64,000 nt of DNA from Cristatella mucedo (GCA_009760855.2 WPIO01000041.1:685001-749000), one strand, 5' to 3'. Shown: positions 23,683-37,370, counted from the stretch's first letter. Notes: generated by a model from the letters alone, not told the origin. Program-made: numbers and translations.

Positions 23683-25197
23683 AATAATAATAATAATAAT
23701 ATTGCACTTCATAAAGCGCCCTCAGAGAACTTAATCTCTTTCTAGGCGCTTTACATATGCTGCAAAGTGATATGCAATTGAATGGTAAGTAAAATCATGC
23801 TTGAAAAACAAACAACATAAATAATATGGTTAGGGGTGACATGCACAGGGTCAGCATGCAAATGTGGTTAGTGGCAGCTTGCACAGTGTCAGCACGCATA
23901 AGCACATCAAGGACGAATCACAGGGACCCACTAAATGCTGTCCTAACTAGGTGTGTTTTTAAGTTTCTTTTAAATGTAGTCAGGTCATGGGATGTTCTGA
24001 CGCAGGTCGGGAGGGAGTTCCAGGCTTTGGGAGCATACGAGCTAAATGCACGGTCTCCAAAGGATTTAAGGTTTGTACGAGGTATTTCCAGACTGTTTGA
24101 TTCCGAAAAGCGGGTGGTACGATGCTTGGCCTGATGGGGTAGTATATCTAAAAGATAGGCTGGAGCCATAAAATGAAGAGACCTAAAAGTGAGCAACAAA
24201 ACCTTGAAGTCAATCCGTTGCTTGACTGGTAGCCAGTGCAGGTCGGCAAGAAGTGGAGTGATGTGGCAACTGTGACGCTCACGACAGACAAGCCTAGCTG
24301 CAGAGTGTTGCACCAGCTGCAATCGCCTGATCGCACATGCTGGTAGGCCAGTAAGCAGTGAGTTGCAGAAGTCGAGACGGGATGTCACAAATGCATGGAC
24401 CAACGTGGACGTGGTGTCCTTATCTATACAAGCCCGAATTTAGCAACGTTATGAAGCTGAAAATAGGCAGATTTGACTGTGGAGCTGATGTGGTCGTCTA
24501 ACGAGAGGTCGCTTTGGAATATGACACCTAGATTTCGAGCTGATTCAACTGGAGATATGCTGGCAGAGCCAATTTTGAGCGTCAGCCTTTCCAACATCTG
24601 AATCACACTGGGTTTGCCCATAACTAGTAAGTTAGTTTTATTATCGTTTAGTTTTAGAAAATTTGCTGCCATCCAAGTGCGGATGTCATCAATGCATGCA
24701 GCGAGTTGAGAGAATTTGAGGTGCTTGAAGGCTGGGAGGGATCAAAGCAAAGGTACAACTGAGTGTCAGCTGCATAGAAGTGAAAGCCTAGATTGTGCTT
24801 GGCAATCACATCAGCAAGAGGGAGAGTGTAAACCGTGAAAAGAACCGGACCTAGCACAGAGCCCTGAGGTACTCCATATTTCAGAGGTACTTCAGATGAT
24901 CTTTGTCCATTCACGTCAATATTCTGGAGTCTCCCACTGAGATAGGACCTGCACCACTGCAGAGCAGTGCCAGTGATGCCCAGGCGAGATGAGAGGCGCT
25001 CTAGAAGAACTTTGTGATCGATGGTATCAAAAGCTGCCGAAAGATCAAGCAAAACAAGCAGAGACACTCTACCCATGTCTGCATTCCTAAGTAGGTCGTT
25101 GTATACCCGAAGCAATACTGACTCTGTGGAGTGATTAGCTCTAAAGCCAGACTGGAACTTACTAGCAAGGTGTGAGGTTTCGATATAGGAGTTGCTT
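23683..25197 (-). mobile_element. L2-clade LINE, 5'-truncated, minus strand (copy 1)
   Basis: From the (ATT)n tail at 23683 it reads back through the hairpin 3' UTR, then the RT C-terminal and thumb region (SRLDFCNSLLTGLP near 24380; HITPLLADLHWLPVKQRIDF), then the palm with LLDLSAAFDTIDHKVLLERL, GVPQGSVLGPVLF and the active-site region. The active site reads YAAD instead of YADD. Frames are broken between 24100-24672 and 24654-25115. No endonuclease remains. It closely resembles the copy at 27.5-29.6 kb. Confidence 0.85.
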
Positions 25198-26139
25198 CCA
25201 CGTTCTGTGCCATCCCATCAGCTCTCGCTCCACGATTTTTTCATTCGTTGATCGCAATCCGGCGTTGCCGGATTGCTGCACCGGCCCCCCCCCCACCGGC
25301 CAGACTTGGGCCACTTGCAGAGTCCTGATTGTCGGTTACCATTCTCTGGGAGATAATCGGCCGAGTGTAGAGCAAAGGCAAATAGAAGGTTATGGCTGAG
25401 GAGCAGAGGCACCGGAGGAGGTTATGGTATGACTGCAGCCAAGGCAAGCACAAGGTCTGCACAATGCCTGTCAATTGCATGCAGGGATCTAGGGGGGCAG
25501 ATTTGCTGTATCGCCTGAGCCGATCGTATTTCCTTGCCTTACTGGTCGGTAGGTGCATAGCTGGGAACTCCGCTAGAACCTCGACCTTGGTCAAACTGCA
25601 TTCATACGTTGGCATGCTGTGCGGTTTGATCGTACTTTTTGCTCGTTCCCCTTTTTAGAGAAATATTTGTTGGGTGCTATTCTCGTGTTTTCAAATTATT
25701 AGCATGCTGGTATCAACGGCAATATGGTAGAATATATGCCTGGGTATGCATAAGCTCGTCGGTTGGTAATATTGTTATGTTATTATGTCGGAGGGCACAA
25801 GCATAGAAGATGTCAGTAATAAAAAGACTACTGACAAGAATGGCAATTATTGCTTTCGCACAGACCTAGAATGCAGGGGGGGCCCAGATGGTGGAAGCGC
25901 TGGTGTGCTGCACAATAGTATGACAGAACGAGGTGTAAATGTAACATGGGCATAACCACTTTATACCTTATTAATCATATATAGTAAAGTATGTTAATAA
26001 TGTGATCAAAGCATCAAACCTAGCCAACAAGTTCCAGTAAGGCTATTAAGTGCATCACTCCACAGAGTAATTGCTGCTGAGTGTATAAAATGACCTCAGC
26101 AATGTTAACTTGTGTGGAGTCTCTCTGCTAGCTCTGCTG

Positions 26140-27390
26140 GCTCTTTCGGGAAACCTTTGATTCCATCGATCACCAACTTGCTCCTAGAGCTTTGATCATT
26201 TCGTTAGAGCATCACTGGCACTGCACTGTAATGGTTTCGGTCCCATCGCAATTAGAGATTTCAGAGAATAGACATCAATGGGTTACAGTCAGCCGAGTAA
26301 CCTTGAAAGTACTGGTTACCCCAGCTGTCTCTGTGCTTGGTCCACTTCTCTTCTTAGTGTATAAAAAATATCATTTATATAACGCTCTAAGAGAAATTCA
26401 TCTCTATGCAGGCGCTTCACATACCTATCGGTCATAGGGCTCGAGCCCTCGGTCTCGAGTCGTCAAAGACAAGCATACCCTTGCAGTATGGATTGCTGAC
26501 ATTCACCTTGGATTGCAGCAAACTTTTTCGAATTGAACGACCGTGAAACCTGCTACTTATGAGAAAATCTATTATTACTCGGGAATTGCAAATTCGAACA
26601 GTCAATCAAATTGGGTTTGGCCAGCATATCTCCTGTTGCTTTTGTACTCATTTGAGTGTCCTGTCCTAAAGTGACCTTTCACTTGATAACCTCATGGGCT
26701 CATTGTCTGCATGACTTTTGGTACAATAGCAAAAAATTGGGTCTTGTGATAAGGATACCTCAGCCAAGCTGGTGCTTGCATTTGTGACATACCATCTAAA
26801 AATCTGCTACTCACTGCTTGCAGATCTTGCTACCCATACAATAAGATGCTTACTGTGCAAAATTTTACTGCTAGCCTTGGCGGCCGCGAACGTCGAAACT
26901 GCCACATTACATCACTTCTCGACAACCTACACTGGCTACCCATCAAGCAGCATATCGATTTCAAAGGCTCTGATACTCACTTTTAGGTCCCTCCATTCTC
27001 TTGGTCCAGCCTACCGTACGAAAAGACTTCCTGATCAGGCTTCAGATCCTGCTACCAGCTCTTCCTGTCCTTTGGCTGTGCCTTTTACAAACCTCACTCA
27101 AATCATTTGGAGCCCATGCCTTCGGTATTTTATGCTCCTAAAGCTGGAACTCACCTGGTACTGGCGTCACAATAACCCATGACGACGTGACAACATTTAG
27201 AAAGAAGCTACAAGACCCCAAATGTATCTCACAGCTTTGCTGGGTCCATGTGAATCGCCTGCTGTGTGCCGCGGGGTGCTAAAACTGTGCATGTCAGCAG
27301 TAGCCAATTGACATGCTTATTTTTCTCACGTGTACATTGCATATAAAGAGATTTCATTCTCTTTGGTATTTCCTATTACTATTATTAGTA
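26140..27390 (+). mobile_element. Old L2-clade LINE relic with inserted SINE
   Basis: Plus-strand remnants in order are an RT start (FDSIDHQL), a decayed SVLGPLLFLVY near 26330, then an RT C-terminal part including LHWLPIKQ-like sequence near 26930, and an (ATT)-type tail at about 27365-27390. A minus-strand family V SINE interrupts it at about 26362-26475. It is much more decayed than the minus copies on either side. Confidence 0.6.
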
Positions 27391-27524
27391 GTATTGGTAT
27401 AACCGTCATTTAAAAAAAAATGATGTGGTGTCCGTAGTCCGGTGGAGATTTTTCTTTAGCCGAGACACCTCTAGGCGACCGGCTGAGGCCGAGAGGGTCC
27501 CTCCATTTTCGGCATATCCTTATA

Positions 27525-29575
27525 ATAATAATAATAATAATATTGCACTTGATAAAGCGCCCTCGGAGAACTTAATCTCTTTCTAGGCGCTTTACATTTG
27601 CTGCAAAGTGATACGCAATAGAATAGTAAGTAAAATCATGCTTGAAAAACAAACAAAATGAATAACATGGTTAGGGGTTACATGCACTGGGTCAGCATGC
27701 AAATGTGGTTAGTGGCAGCATGAACAGTGTCAGCACGCATAAGCACATCGAGGACGAATCACAAGGACCCACTAAATGCTGTCCTAAATAGGTATGTTTT
27801 TAAGTTTCTTTTAAATGTGGTCAGGTCAGGGGATGTTCTGATGCAGGTCGGGAGGGAGTTCCAGGCTGTGGGAGCATACGAGCTAAATGCACGGTCTCCA
27901 AAGGATTTAAGGTTTGTACGAGGTATTTCTAGACTGTTGGATTCCGAAAAGCGAGTGGTACGATGCTTTGCCTGATGGGGTAGTATCTCTGAAAGATAGG
28001 CTGGAGCCATAGAATGAAAGAGACCTAAAAGTGAGCGACAAAACCTTCAAGTCAATCCACTTCGTGACTGGTAACCAGTCCAGGTCGGCTAGCCGGGTAG
28101 TAATGTGGCAACTGCGACGCTCACGGCAGACAAGCCTAGCTGCAGAGTTTTGCACCAGCTGCAATCGCCTGATCGCACATGCTGGTAGGCCAGTAAGCAG
28201 TGAGTTGCAGAAGTCGAGACGAGATGTCACGAATGCATGGACCAACTTGGACGTGGTATCCTTATCTAAACAAGCCCTAATTTTAGCAATGTTATGAAGC
28301 TGAAAATAGGCTGATTTGACTGTGGAGCTGATGTGGTCGTCTAACGAGAGGTCGCTTTGGAATATGACACCTAGATTTTCGAGCTGATGCAACTGGAGAT
28401 ATGCTGGCAGAGCCAATTTTGAAAGTCAGCCTTTCCAATTTCTGAATAACACTAGGTTTGCCCATAACTAGTAAGTTAGTTTTATCATCGTTTAGTTTTA
28501 GAAAATTTGCTGCCATCCATGATCGGATGTTATCAATGCATGCAGCAAGTGAGTTGAGAGAATTTGAGGTGCTCGAAGGCTGGGAGGGATCAAAGCAAAG
28601 GTACAACTGAGTGTCATCCGCATAGAAGTGAAAGCCTAGATTGTGCTTGGCAATCACATCAGCGAGAGGGAGAGTATAAACGGTGAAAAGGACCGGACCT
28701 AGCACAGAGCCCTGAGGTACTCCATATTTTAGAGGTACTTCAGATGATCTTTGTCCATTCACATCAACACTCTGGAGTCTCCCACTGAGATAGGACCTGA
28801 ACCACTGCAGAGCAGTGCCAGTGATGCCCAGGCGAGATGAGAGGCGCGCTCTAGAAGTACTTTGTGATCGATGGTATCAAAAGCTGCCGAAAGATCGAGC
28901 AAAACAAGAAGAGACACTCTACCCATGTCTGCATTCCTAAGTAGGTCGTTGTATACCCGAAGCAATGCTGACTCTGTGGAGTGATTAGCTCTAAAGCCAG
29001 ACTGGAACTTACTAGCAAGGTGTGAGGTTTCGATATACGAGTTCAGCTGGTCTGCCGCGACCCGTTCCAGTGTCTTTGATAGGAATGGTAGAAGGGAGAC
29101 TGGGCGGTAGTTGCTTAAGTTCTCTTGGTCTAGTGTAGCTTTCTTGAGAAGTGGCCTGACTACAGCTTTTTTGAAAGGTGCTGGGACCTGACCTGAGGCT
29201 AATGACATATTAATGATGTTGGTTATGCATGGCAGCAGCAGATCAATGCAACGTAGGAGCAGGACAGTGGGAATAGGGTCCAGTGGACTTGTTGTCTTCT
29301 TTGATTGAGATACGAGCTTTAGGACTATGTCACTGGTGACCTGTTTAAATGCAGACATTGAGGCGCAGCCAGGAACCGAGGAACAGCATTCTAGTGGGAA
29401 GGTTGTCGTCGCAGGGATGGATTCCCTGATTTTGTCTATCTTCTGCACAAAGAATCGAGAGAAGCGATCGGCTAGATCATCACAAGGATCATCAGGTAAG
29501 GAGCTAACCTGGGAACGGTTGAGGAGATGGTTTATTGTCGACATCGGTTATGCATGCGGCTGAACCAGTATTAGG
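27525..29575 (-). mobile_element. L2-clade LINE, longest copy, minus strand (copy 2)
   Basis: It has the same 3' end as copy 1. It extends further 5': an RT N-terminal region with SPLDPIPTVLL, FKKAVVRPLLKK and NYRPVSLLPFLSKTLERV, then FDTIDHKVLLER, GVPQGSVLGPVLF and an intact catalytic YADDTQLYL. The coding region is split into two frames that meet at about 28760, with another break near 28400. The endonuclease is absent, so it is 5'-truncated and not autonomous. Similarity to copy 1 is high over about 1.5 kb by eye. Confidence 0.87.
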
Positions 29576-29879
29576 CACGTCATTGTGCATGGTCGTCGTG
29601 CAGAACTTGGGAGGTCCCTCCTCTTGTCACGTGTCTCATGTCACGGTTTGGACAGTAGCGCCCCGACTGCCACGCTTGTGAGCTTATAAGCCGTGTGTGC
29701 TACAAACCGAAGTGCAGAGCATGGAATGTGCTCCTCTTTTCTTGTCGAAAGCAAACAGCCTTGCTGTGAACTTCCTCTGTTCTTTTGGCACAGTGCCCAT
29801 AGCAGACTGTTCAACGTGGTCGCCCGCCCATGTTGGTTTGCATTAAAAAAAAAACACATTTTAGAGTTATCTTTTTAGC

Positions 29880-29985
29880 TTAGGGTGTGGGATTTCGGGT
29901 TTAAAGTTTCGGTGTTGTGTGTTTTTTGGGCTTAGAGTTTAGGTTTTAGGATGTTGGGGTTTAGTATTTATGTTTTTCAGAGAGA
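29880..29985 (+). other. G/T-rich strand-asymmetric stretch
   Basis: About 100 bp with very few C residues and repeated TTTAGG/GGTTTA-like words (for example TTTAGGTTTTAGGATG and GGGGTTTAG). It resembles a degenerate telomere-type repeat, but there is no regular period. Confidence 0.3.
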
Positions 29986-30369
29986 AACTTTTAACAGGGA
30001 ATATATCTCAAAGCATGTTTATTTAACGTAAATGTAAACATACGCTGGCTGGCTGGCTGGCGACACCAACAACAACCTGCAACAATGGGTGCTGTGCCAG
30101 TAGCAGAAACTGACCCGGCTTTCTGAACAAACTGCTTCATTGATTGTTGGCTGATCCTGAAGCTGCCCTGGCATCGAGCTGGCATCGAGCCCGAGCAGCC
30201 AGACAAGCTGTGCCAGCTCGTGGCGCCCAGTCATCGTGAGCCGATGTCACGACCCTCTGGCTCGGGCTTGATCGAGCGGAGATCGCATCCGGTAGCAGCT
30301 GTCCTCCCACTCTTACTCCTTAGGCACTGTTTCCCTGCTTCGTCCGGTCGTCCTTGAGCACTCGATCTG

Positions 30370-30535
30370 GAAAAAATACTAGCTGATTTAGCAGCCTCTT
30401 TTTAAATAGCTGCAGAAGGCTATCACCGCCACCACTTGCAGCAGCAATAAAGAATCGCTCACCGCAGGATTCGAGCCTAAGATCTCGGAACCGAGGTCTT
30501 GAAGAGCAACCGCCTTACCTAGTGTGCCATCACGA
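30370..30535 (-). mobile_element. tRNA-derived SINE (family T)
   Basis: The minus strand has the tRNA-like head with a diverged B box (GGCTCGAATCC), the CGGTTCCGAGATC arm, and the GGCTATCACCGCC ... GGCTGCTAAATCAGC tail of the family. The surrounding 29.6-33.3 kb contains no gene I can support. Confidence 0.65.
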
Positions 30536-31936
30536 CTCATCCGGTTCTGTGACTAGCTCATCGCCCGACTTGGCTCAAGGCGAGCAATGTCCGGTGTCTT
30601 TCGACGAATCGCTCTACGTTAGCCTGTCCACGAGGTGCATGCCTAGTCGAGAATCGGTACAATAAAAGTTGCTCGCCGGCTCAGGTATGTCGTTCGTCAT
30701 TCTCTGCTGTGCCATACGAGAAAGTTGGTGAATAACTTGCACGAGTGGTCACCTCTTGCTAGTAATAAAATATACTAAGAATAAAGACAACCTTTTCATA
30801 GCTTCCTAGGACAGCCGAAATATCTTTCTCGGCACTTGGCCGACACGGAGCCGAAAGGGACGATGGAGCCAAGAATGGCTGCCGACTGGCCGGCAGCCAT
30901 TCGAGACCGGTAGACGTGTACTGTGGGAGCTTGGGTTACCAAAATCCTCTCCTGCAGTCATGTGTATCTGCTTGTAGGGATGAGTAAGCAGGCTGTCCGA
31001 ATGCAGCCCCTGACCCACGACTGGTCAATGTTAGCCAAGTAGCTGCTTGAACTATTGCCGCCACTTTTGTGCAGCTGCTAAGACTCTTGCAACTTCCCAG
31101 CCGTGATGACACTGCGCTAGATCGTGTACTAAAGTCGACGGCAGTGTATTCAGTGGACAGGTTCTGCATTCAAGGTTTCGTGAGCTCTAGAACTGATTAA
31201 GCAGCAACACTCCCGATATTCATACTGACTCAGCCAATAGCAGCTCAAGGGATAGGAGATAACTTTGGTTCTTTGGTACAAATACAGTTAATAGATAAAT
31301 TAGCGCATACAACAGGTGTAGATATACACTACAGTATCATCTAGGCTGCTTAAAATGGCCGTTCGACACAGTTTTGATTATAGCATATAAAACGTCATTG
31401 CAACCTGTTGTTATCATGCGAAAGTATACAATAATCCAACGTATTGTGTAAACAAACTTGTAATGCAACTATATTAATTTCTTGTGCTAAAGTGAAGTTG
31501 CACTCCTACGTTAAGCAATAACTTATCTGAGCCGCTCTGGGATACAGCAAGATAAGCACTCACAAACATCAAAGCCAAACGTCAGGCAATCTTGGGACAA
31601 TGATTCTTGAGATCTGATAAGGACCAGCCTGAGTGAGCTCTGAGGCCCTCTATTCACTTCACTCCAAAGACACTCAAAGGGATTCAGATCTGAAGATTGA
31701 CTTAACCACTCTATTGGTATATTGGCCTTAAACTAATTTCAGCAGTTTATGGAAAGACATTGACGTGGCCCTTATTGCCACATGCATGCTCAGGCTCACG
31801 TGCTCATTGTCCCGTTCGAAAAGAAAAGTATTTCCACGAAGGCTCGTTGCGCTAGTTCCTGCACTGCTTGGGAGTAGTTCTAAAAAAAAAAACGTCGTGT
31901 GTCACGATACCAGATCTCCGCTAAAGAAGCTGCCCC

Positions 31937-31990
31937 AGAGCCCTTTATCCTATTGCTCCGAAAAGAGCCCTTTATCCTATTGCTCCGAAA
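31937..31990. repeat. 27-bp tandem duplication
   Basis: The 27-bp unit starting AGAGCCCTTTATCCTATTGC occurs twice, back to back and without mismatch, so the duplication is recent. Confidence 0.95.
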
Positions 31991-33374
31991 AGTTTCTTGA
32001 GATTCTTGTCTCAAGAAGGCTATTATAATTGAAGCCATCATTGGAGTAACAGTGCTGCATACATGTTCAGTTATCAAAATATCGATTTTCCTCCAATCGC
32101 GCCCTATGTTGCATTTCGCACCTGTCCTCCTGTCCTGTTTTTAAGGCACTGTAAAATGGGGGACATCCTGTGATTAGAAATGAATGTTACGAGTCAATGA
32201 CAACTTATCTCGTTATTTTTGTAGTATGCACTGGTTTATGGAAACGTACTGTGAAGGGCATTATGCACTATTCGGGCTCGTTCGTTCTTTGAACTATTGT
32301 TTTACGGTTGAATACCTACTGCTCCTCATAAATAAGAGGTCATCGATACGTTTTGCTCGAGTATGTATGCATGTATGCACGTGCACGCGCGCGCATACAC
32401 ATACGCACACATAAAGTTTAAGCTGAAGTCCCTAAGGGATATCGTAGTGCTAGTGAGAAAGAAGCCTGTCAAGCCGATCTTGACATTTGAACCCTGACCC
32501 TTGTTTGGTTACCGTGTCCACGGTGGCAACAGGAACACACAACACCCTGTAGTGTCTTGAGTGTGTAGAGTCTGGGGTCTTGTTAAGTTGTACTGTGTAT
32601 ACAGTGTGTAAATAGGCAGTTGACTCGGCCAGTTATAAGCTAGAAATGGAAAGAAGAGTTCGGAAGTAAGAATTCGCTCTGGTTATAGCTATGAAGCCAG
32701 AGCTCGGTTCATACCATAATCCAATTAAGATTTTAATGTGCTGTTGCAAAATCACGGCTAAAGCTCTAGCATGCATTTACTTAGCCGTCTCTTTGGCTTA
32801 GTGGAGCTATGTTTGGAGGTGCAATGCATTTCTTCACAGGTAATGCTTTCGGTCTCTGCTCGTTTGTTATAGCGGCCTTTTTATTCACCGAGCAAAACCT
32901 GACAGAGGCTTGACTAGTGCATTTGAGCCGGCATGCGCTGGGGTTACCGAAGATGCACTAGTACTGTAGTGCATGCATTGTTAGAAATGGCTGCCACCTG
33001 GTCCTTTGTATGCAAGCGATCGTCTGCAAAGGACTGCCAGCAATCGCCTTTATCGAATGCCCGAAACTGTATGCTGCAATTGAAGCTTTGGTCCGTGAAT
33101 TTCTTAGTGAAAAAGCGAGGTCAAGTATATGAGGCACACTTCGTGAGCAGCCAAGCCAAATTGTTTTGAGATGTGCAAATGGCTTGTTAAATGTGTCAGT
33201 ACTCGGTTGCTCGCCTAGCAGAGTCCAGATTAATTCTGCTCCCGAGTTTTAAAGTGGCTGGATAGAGGTTGAATTCTCTAAGGCTACTCTGCAAATGACT
33301 TACATTAGTTATTAGTAGTATTAGCATTATTATATTGGTGATACCTATGGTAGCTGAAAGTTGGTTTATGCTGC

Positions 33375-33624
<250 letters not shown>

Positions 33625-35249
33625 ATGTGTGTGGCACTTTCTGTGTCTGCTTGTTTGCATCTCTCTTGCCAATTTTCCTTCGCCAAGCCTGTCAGTACAT
33701 CGACCGCTTTCGAGGCCAATGCACTTATTATGCAGGAACAGCCAGGGTTTGTAGCTTGCTGCAACAGCAGGCATTGCTGGTCCAGCTTCAAATCTGACTA
33801 AACAGACATGGTCAGTTTGTTCGGCCCTCTGCCTCATCCAGTGCACCTCTTTGATGTTCGCCCCACCCTCTCTTGCTGCGCAGAGCTAGCCTAGCCGCAC
33901 ACAGAAGATAGGTCCATGCATGCATCCTCGGGCCACAGGAGCAGTAGTCAGTAGCTGCTCTGACTTGGGGAGCTGCTCACTGGCTCACTCGAAGCCTAAG
34001 GTAAAGAGGAGGCTGAGGCTCTGGAGCAGTCGGCACCTGCGCGCCTGCGCATGCGTCAGCAGCCAGGCAGCTCAGTGTTCCTCGGGACTTTGTGGGGAGC
34101 GCTGCCGGGCCAGCCTTCAGCCGAGGCTGGCGAGTGTGGGATCTCAGATGCTTTCGCAGGCCCCTGTCCAGCTAGGATGGCAAGCTTCATAGGGGGAGGG
34201 GGTGTGGACGTGGGACTCCCTCCTCACGTCACTGCCAATACCTCCACCCCCACCCACCCATCCCGGGCTCCCTGCCACGGGTCTTCTGTGAGAAGGCGTG
34301 GCCTCTCGAATGGACAGCACACTGTGTTAATATGTAACCCCACAGCCTAATCCGACGATCCGACTTAGTGTCTTGCTCCTGCCAACCACAGGTTGGGTGG
34401 CTTCTGGCAGCCCTCCTCCTCCTCCTGGTGCAGTGTCCACGGTGGGTGTGGCCATCGTGGGTGTGGCACTGAAATGCCGAGCTGGCTGGCAGGCAGCGAT
34501 GGGCTGGCGGCATGGGAGCAGCAGCAGCAGCAGGTTACCCGAAGAAGAAAGGAACACGGACACGCTGCTGGCGGCCGCAAGTGAGGCTCACGTCAGCTCT
34601 CGGCATTCGTTGGCGTCTGTGCACCGTCCGTTGATGCCAGCACCGCCAGCACGGCGGCAGCGGCGAGCAGCGGCGGACGTGACACTCTACTGACGAGCTT
34701 CGTCCGACTGACTGCCTCGAGGCGAATATGCCGACTCTTTGTTGTGCGCAGCAAACTAGCTCTCACCCATCGCGTCCGGCTCATCGAGTACGTTTGAGTT
34801 TGGCAGCCTCCAGACGGTCGGCTCGTCTATTTCACATGCTACCTATCATTTCTAGAGCTGTCAAAGATAAAATCCATCAGCGTAGCTGTGCACATTAGAC
34901 TTCCTGAGACAATTTATTTTACGTGGAAAACGGTTTTTTGCCTGGAATCCTGAAGCCATTTAAGGAGAATCGCCCACCTCCTCTACTAAGCCGGCAATGA
35001 CCCTCACCAATCTGTGCCATCGCAAAGCACCAGTGACCGGGTCGTCATTTTCGACATTCACTTGGTTTTGACTGGGGCGCGCTCAGCGAGGGGGTGAGCT
35101 CCTACTACACACACCCCAGTCACACTCCTGTCACTGCCTCTGGAGTCTGTCAGTCACGATGAGCTTGGGTCGCTGCAGCACCTCTGCAGCCTACACGCGG
35201 ACCCAATCCTCACGACGACGAAATTGGAACTGTATAAATAAATAAACAT

Positions 35250-35395
35250 AATTCATTTGTATAGCATCCCGAGAGAACTTGATCGGTATTCAGGGGCTTC
35301 ACATATGCCTCGGGGCTCGAGCCCGCGACGACCTCAGCCAGACCTGGGGTCGAGACGAGCAGCTAAACCTCTGGACCAAACGTCCTACTTGCACG
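35250..35395 (-). mobile_element. SINE with tRNA-like head and L2-like tail (family V)
   Basis: It starts at the A-rich ATAAATAAACATAATTC, then the tail GTATAGCATCCCGAGAGAACTTGAT and GGGGCTTCACATATGCC, then a tRNA-like head with GGGGCTCGAGCCCGCGA. This order places the element on the minus strand. Confidence 0.65.
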
Positions 35396-35659
35396 AGCTG
35401 AGCTACAGCCGAGTGCTCGGCGAGTGTACACTCTGATCGTGGGCTATTATGTTTCATTGCTTGCAAGTCTTGCCGCCGGCCTCCCCCCAGTACGCTATAA
35501 TGCTGGCCAGTCTTGTCCACAGGGCAGGAAAATCCTTGCTCCTGCCCCAGAGTACCAGTATTTGCTTTCGAATGACCTGCACTTGTCCAGCTGACTCTGC
35601 TTACAGACTCGAAGCTGGCGATCGGCATCTCGAATCGAGCAGCACTCGATTTTCCGGAG

Positions 35660-35835
35660 CGCTCGTGTGCTCGCTGGCCTTAGCCCAGTGGCAAGGGGCT
35701 CGCTCGTCTCGCACTTCACAACTCCGGGTCGCAGGTTCGATTCCTTCAGCGGGTCGTTCTTCTTTGTTCAATGCAAGAGCTAGGTGATTGAGCCGTCGGG
35801 GCTTTTCTGCTCCTTCACTGATAATGCTGTTAAAT
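35660..35835 (+). mobile_element. tRNA-derived SINE (family T-like)
   Basis: An A-box-like TTAGCCCAGTGGCAAGG at about 35679-35695 and a perfect GGTTCGATTCC at about 35733-35743 are spaced as in a tRNA promoter. The tail ends TGCTGTTAAATCAGCTC. It is the best preserved Pol III promoter in the window. Confidence 0.7.
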
Positions 35836-36702
35836 CAGCTCAAATCTCCAGTCTTCTCTTACTTCCACTCATCTAAGGATGGGGGTGGGGGCAAGTTTTC
35901 TGCCATCTTTGTGTGCGGGTGTCTATATTGGTGTGCCGAATCATACCGAATGATCGATCATTTGCCGAATTGGTGCTTTTCAACTTTGCATTCCTCTGAT
36001 ATGATCCTAGTATCCACGGAGATGGTGGTGACACTGTGTATTCTTAATCTAGAGCTCCTTGGCCAGAATCATGCTGGCTGTAAGCTTGTACTTGTCAGCT
36101 CTGACACGTACCAGAAGTAATCGGCCGAGACTACAACCTCGTGATTGTAGCCCAATAACGTCCCCACTTGCCGATCACTCCCACTTGCTGATCACCCCCA
36201 CGTGCCCCCCCCCCGTGTTGGGCATGATCTCTTATGAATGAGGCCATTAGAACTATTTGGCACGACCCAGTAGTGGAATAGCTGAAATAGCTGGGATCAC
36301 GGAGCCGGTTAGCTGACCGGCTTGAACGAGTAGCACCAGTCGATATATGGATGGAATAACCCACTTCGATTATACCCACCAGGGGAGACTAAACTGTCTT
36401 GCCCCTACTTTGAAAACGGAACCTGTTGCAGGACACCCAGCAGATCTTGGGAATCACTTACCCACATTTGTTAGCAGAAAGCTCCTCTGTAGGCAGCTTT
36501 GCATACCATTTGCTTCCTAATACCGGGTCGAAAGAAGTGACCTGCTGCTACTGACGATTGCGTTTTAGCTGTCCCTGTGGTTTTCGTGTAAGCATTCCTT
36601 GGTAAGCATTCCTTGGTTCAGACCAATGCTTGCTAAGCTAAAAAAAAACAAGCAAGCCAAACCCTGATTTTACCAGCTCGATTTCACTCATCTAATCGAC
36701 GT

Positions 36703-36704
<2 letters not shown>

Positions 36705-36749
<45 letters not shown>

Positions 36750-36783
36750 GTATATATGTGTGTGTGTATATATATATATATCT
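36705..36783. repeat. (TG)n / (TA)n compound microsatellite
   Basis: TATATA, a TG run and then mixed TATATGTG units. There is no coding significance. Confidence 0.9.
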
Positions 36784-37149
36784 TTGATTTGTATATTTTT
36801 TAATCGACGTTTTCTCATGGAAAGTTGCCACAATCGAACTTTGCAAGGCGAGTCTTGCTGTCAGTGATGTGGTTCGTTCGACTTCACCACGTGAGAAGGA
36901 GGCGGTGGTGGTGGGAACCTCCATCCTCCCCCTTCCGATTCCCCACCACCAAACTCCCCTCAAACTCCCCTCCCCCTCATCCTGCTCTGTAGTGTCCCCC
37001 TGGGCTTGTCTGGTGTATGCTGCTGTTGACTTTGGCTGGCTGGGTCACCACGCAGAAGCTAGTGGTGCTGGCTAAGCTGAGCTGACCTGCTGCCTGCTAT
37101 TGCCATTTAGTGCCATCTAGCCGTTCGCGAACAGGGAAGTCCATTTTCT

Positions 37150-37212
37150 CAAGACTCGAACCCACGACCTGGGTCGGGAAGAGCGAGCACCTTACTTCCT
37201 GGGCTAAGACCT
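37150..37212 (-). mobile_element. Partial tRNA-derived SINE
   Basis: The minus strand shows a head with a CTTAGCCCAGGAAGTAAGG A box and a GGTTCGAGTC B box, but no family tail. It is a truncated copy. Confidence 0.5.
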
Positions 37213-37285
37213 TTTGGAGCTTTTTGCAAATTGCAAAAAATTCAAAATTGCAAAATTGCAAATTGCTGTGCAAATGCTTGCAAGA

Positions 37286-37370
37286 ATGGCTAACAAGCAG
37301 TTTCAAGCCAACTTGCTGTGCATTGGTCAATTATCAAATAATGCAGCTACTTGTGCTAAGTTGTACCACT
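37286..37370 (+). CDS. Candidate exon with possible start codon
   Basis: An ATG at 37286 sits in a favourable context (AAGAATGG). The frame encodes MANKQFQANLLCIGQLSNN and then AATCAKLYH, and stops at a consensus donor GTAAGT (37371), phase 1 out. It could instead be an internal exon, because AG precedes the ATG. No downstream exon was found that fits phase 1 with confidence. Confidence 0.25.
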
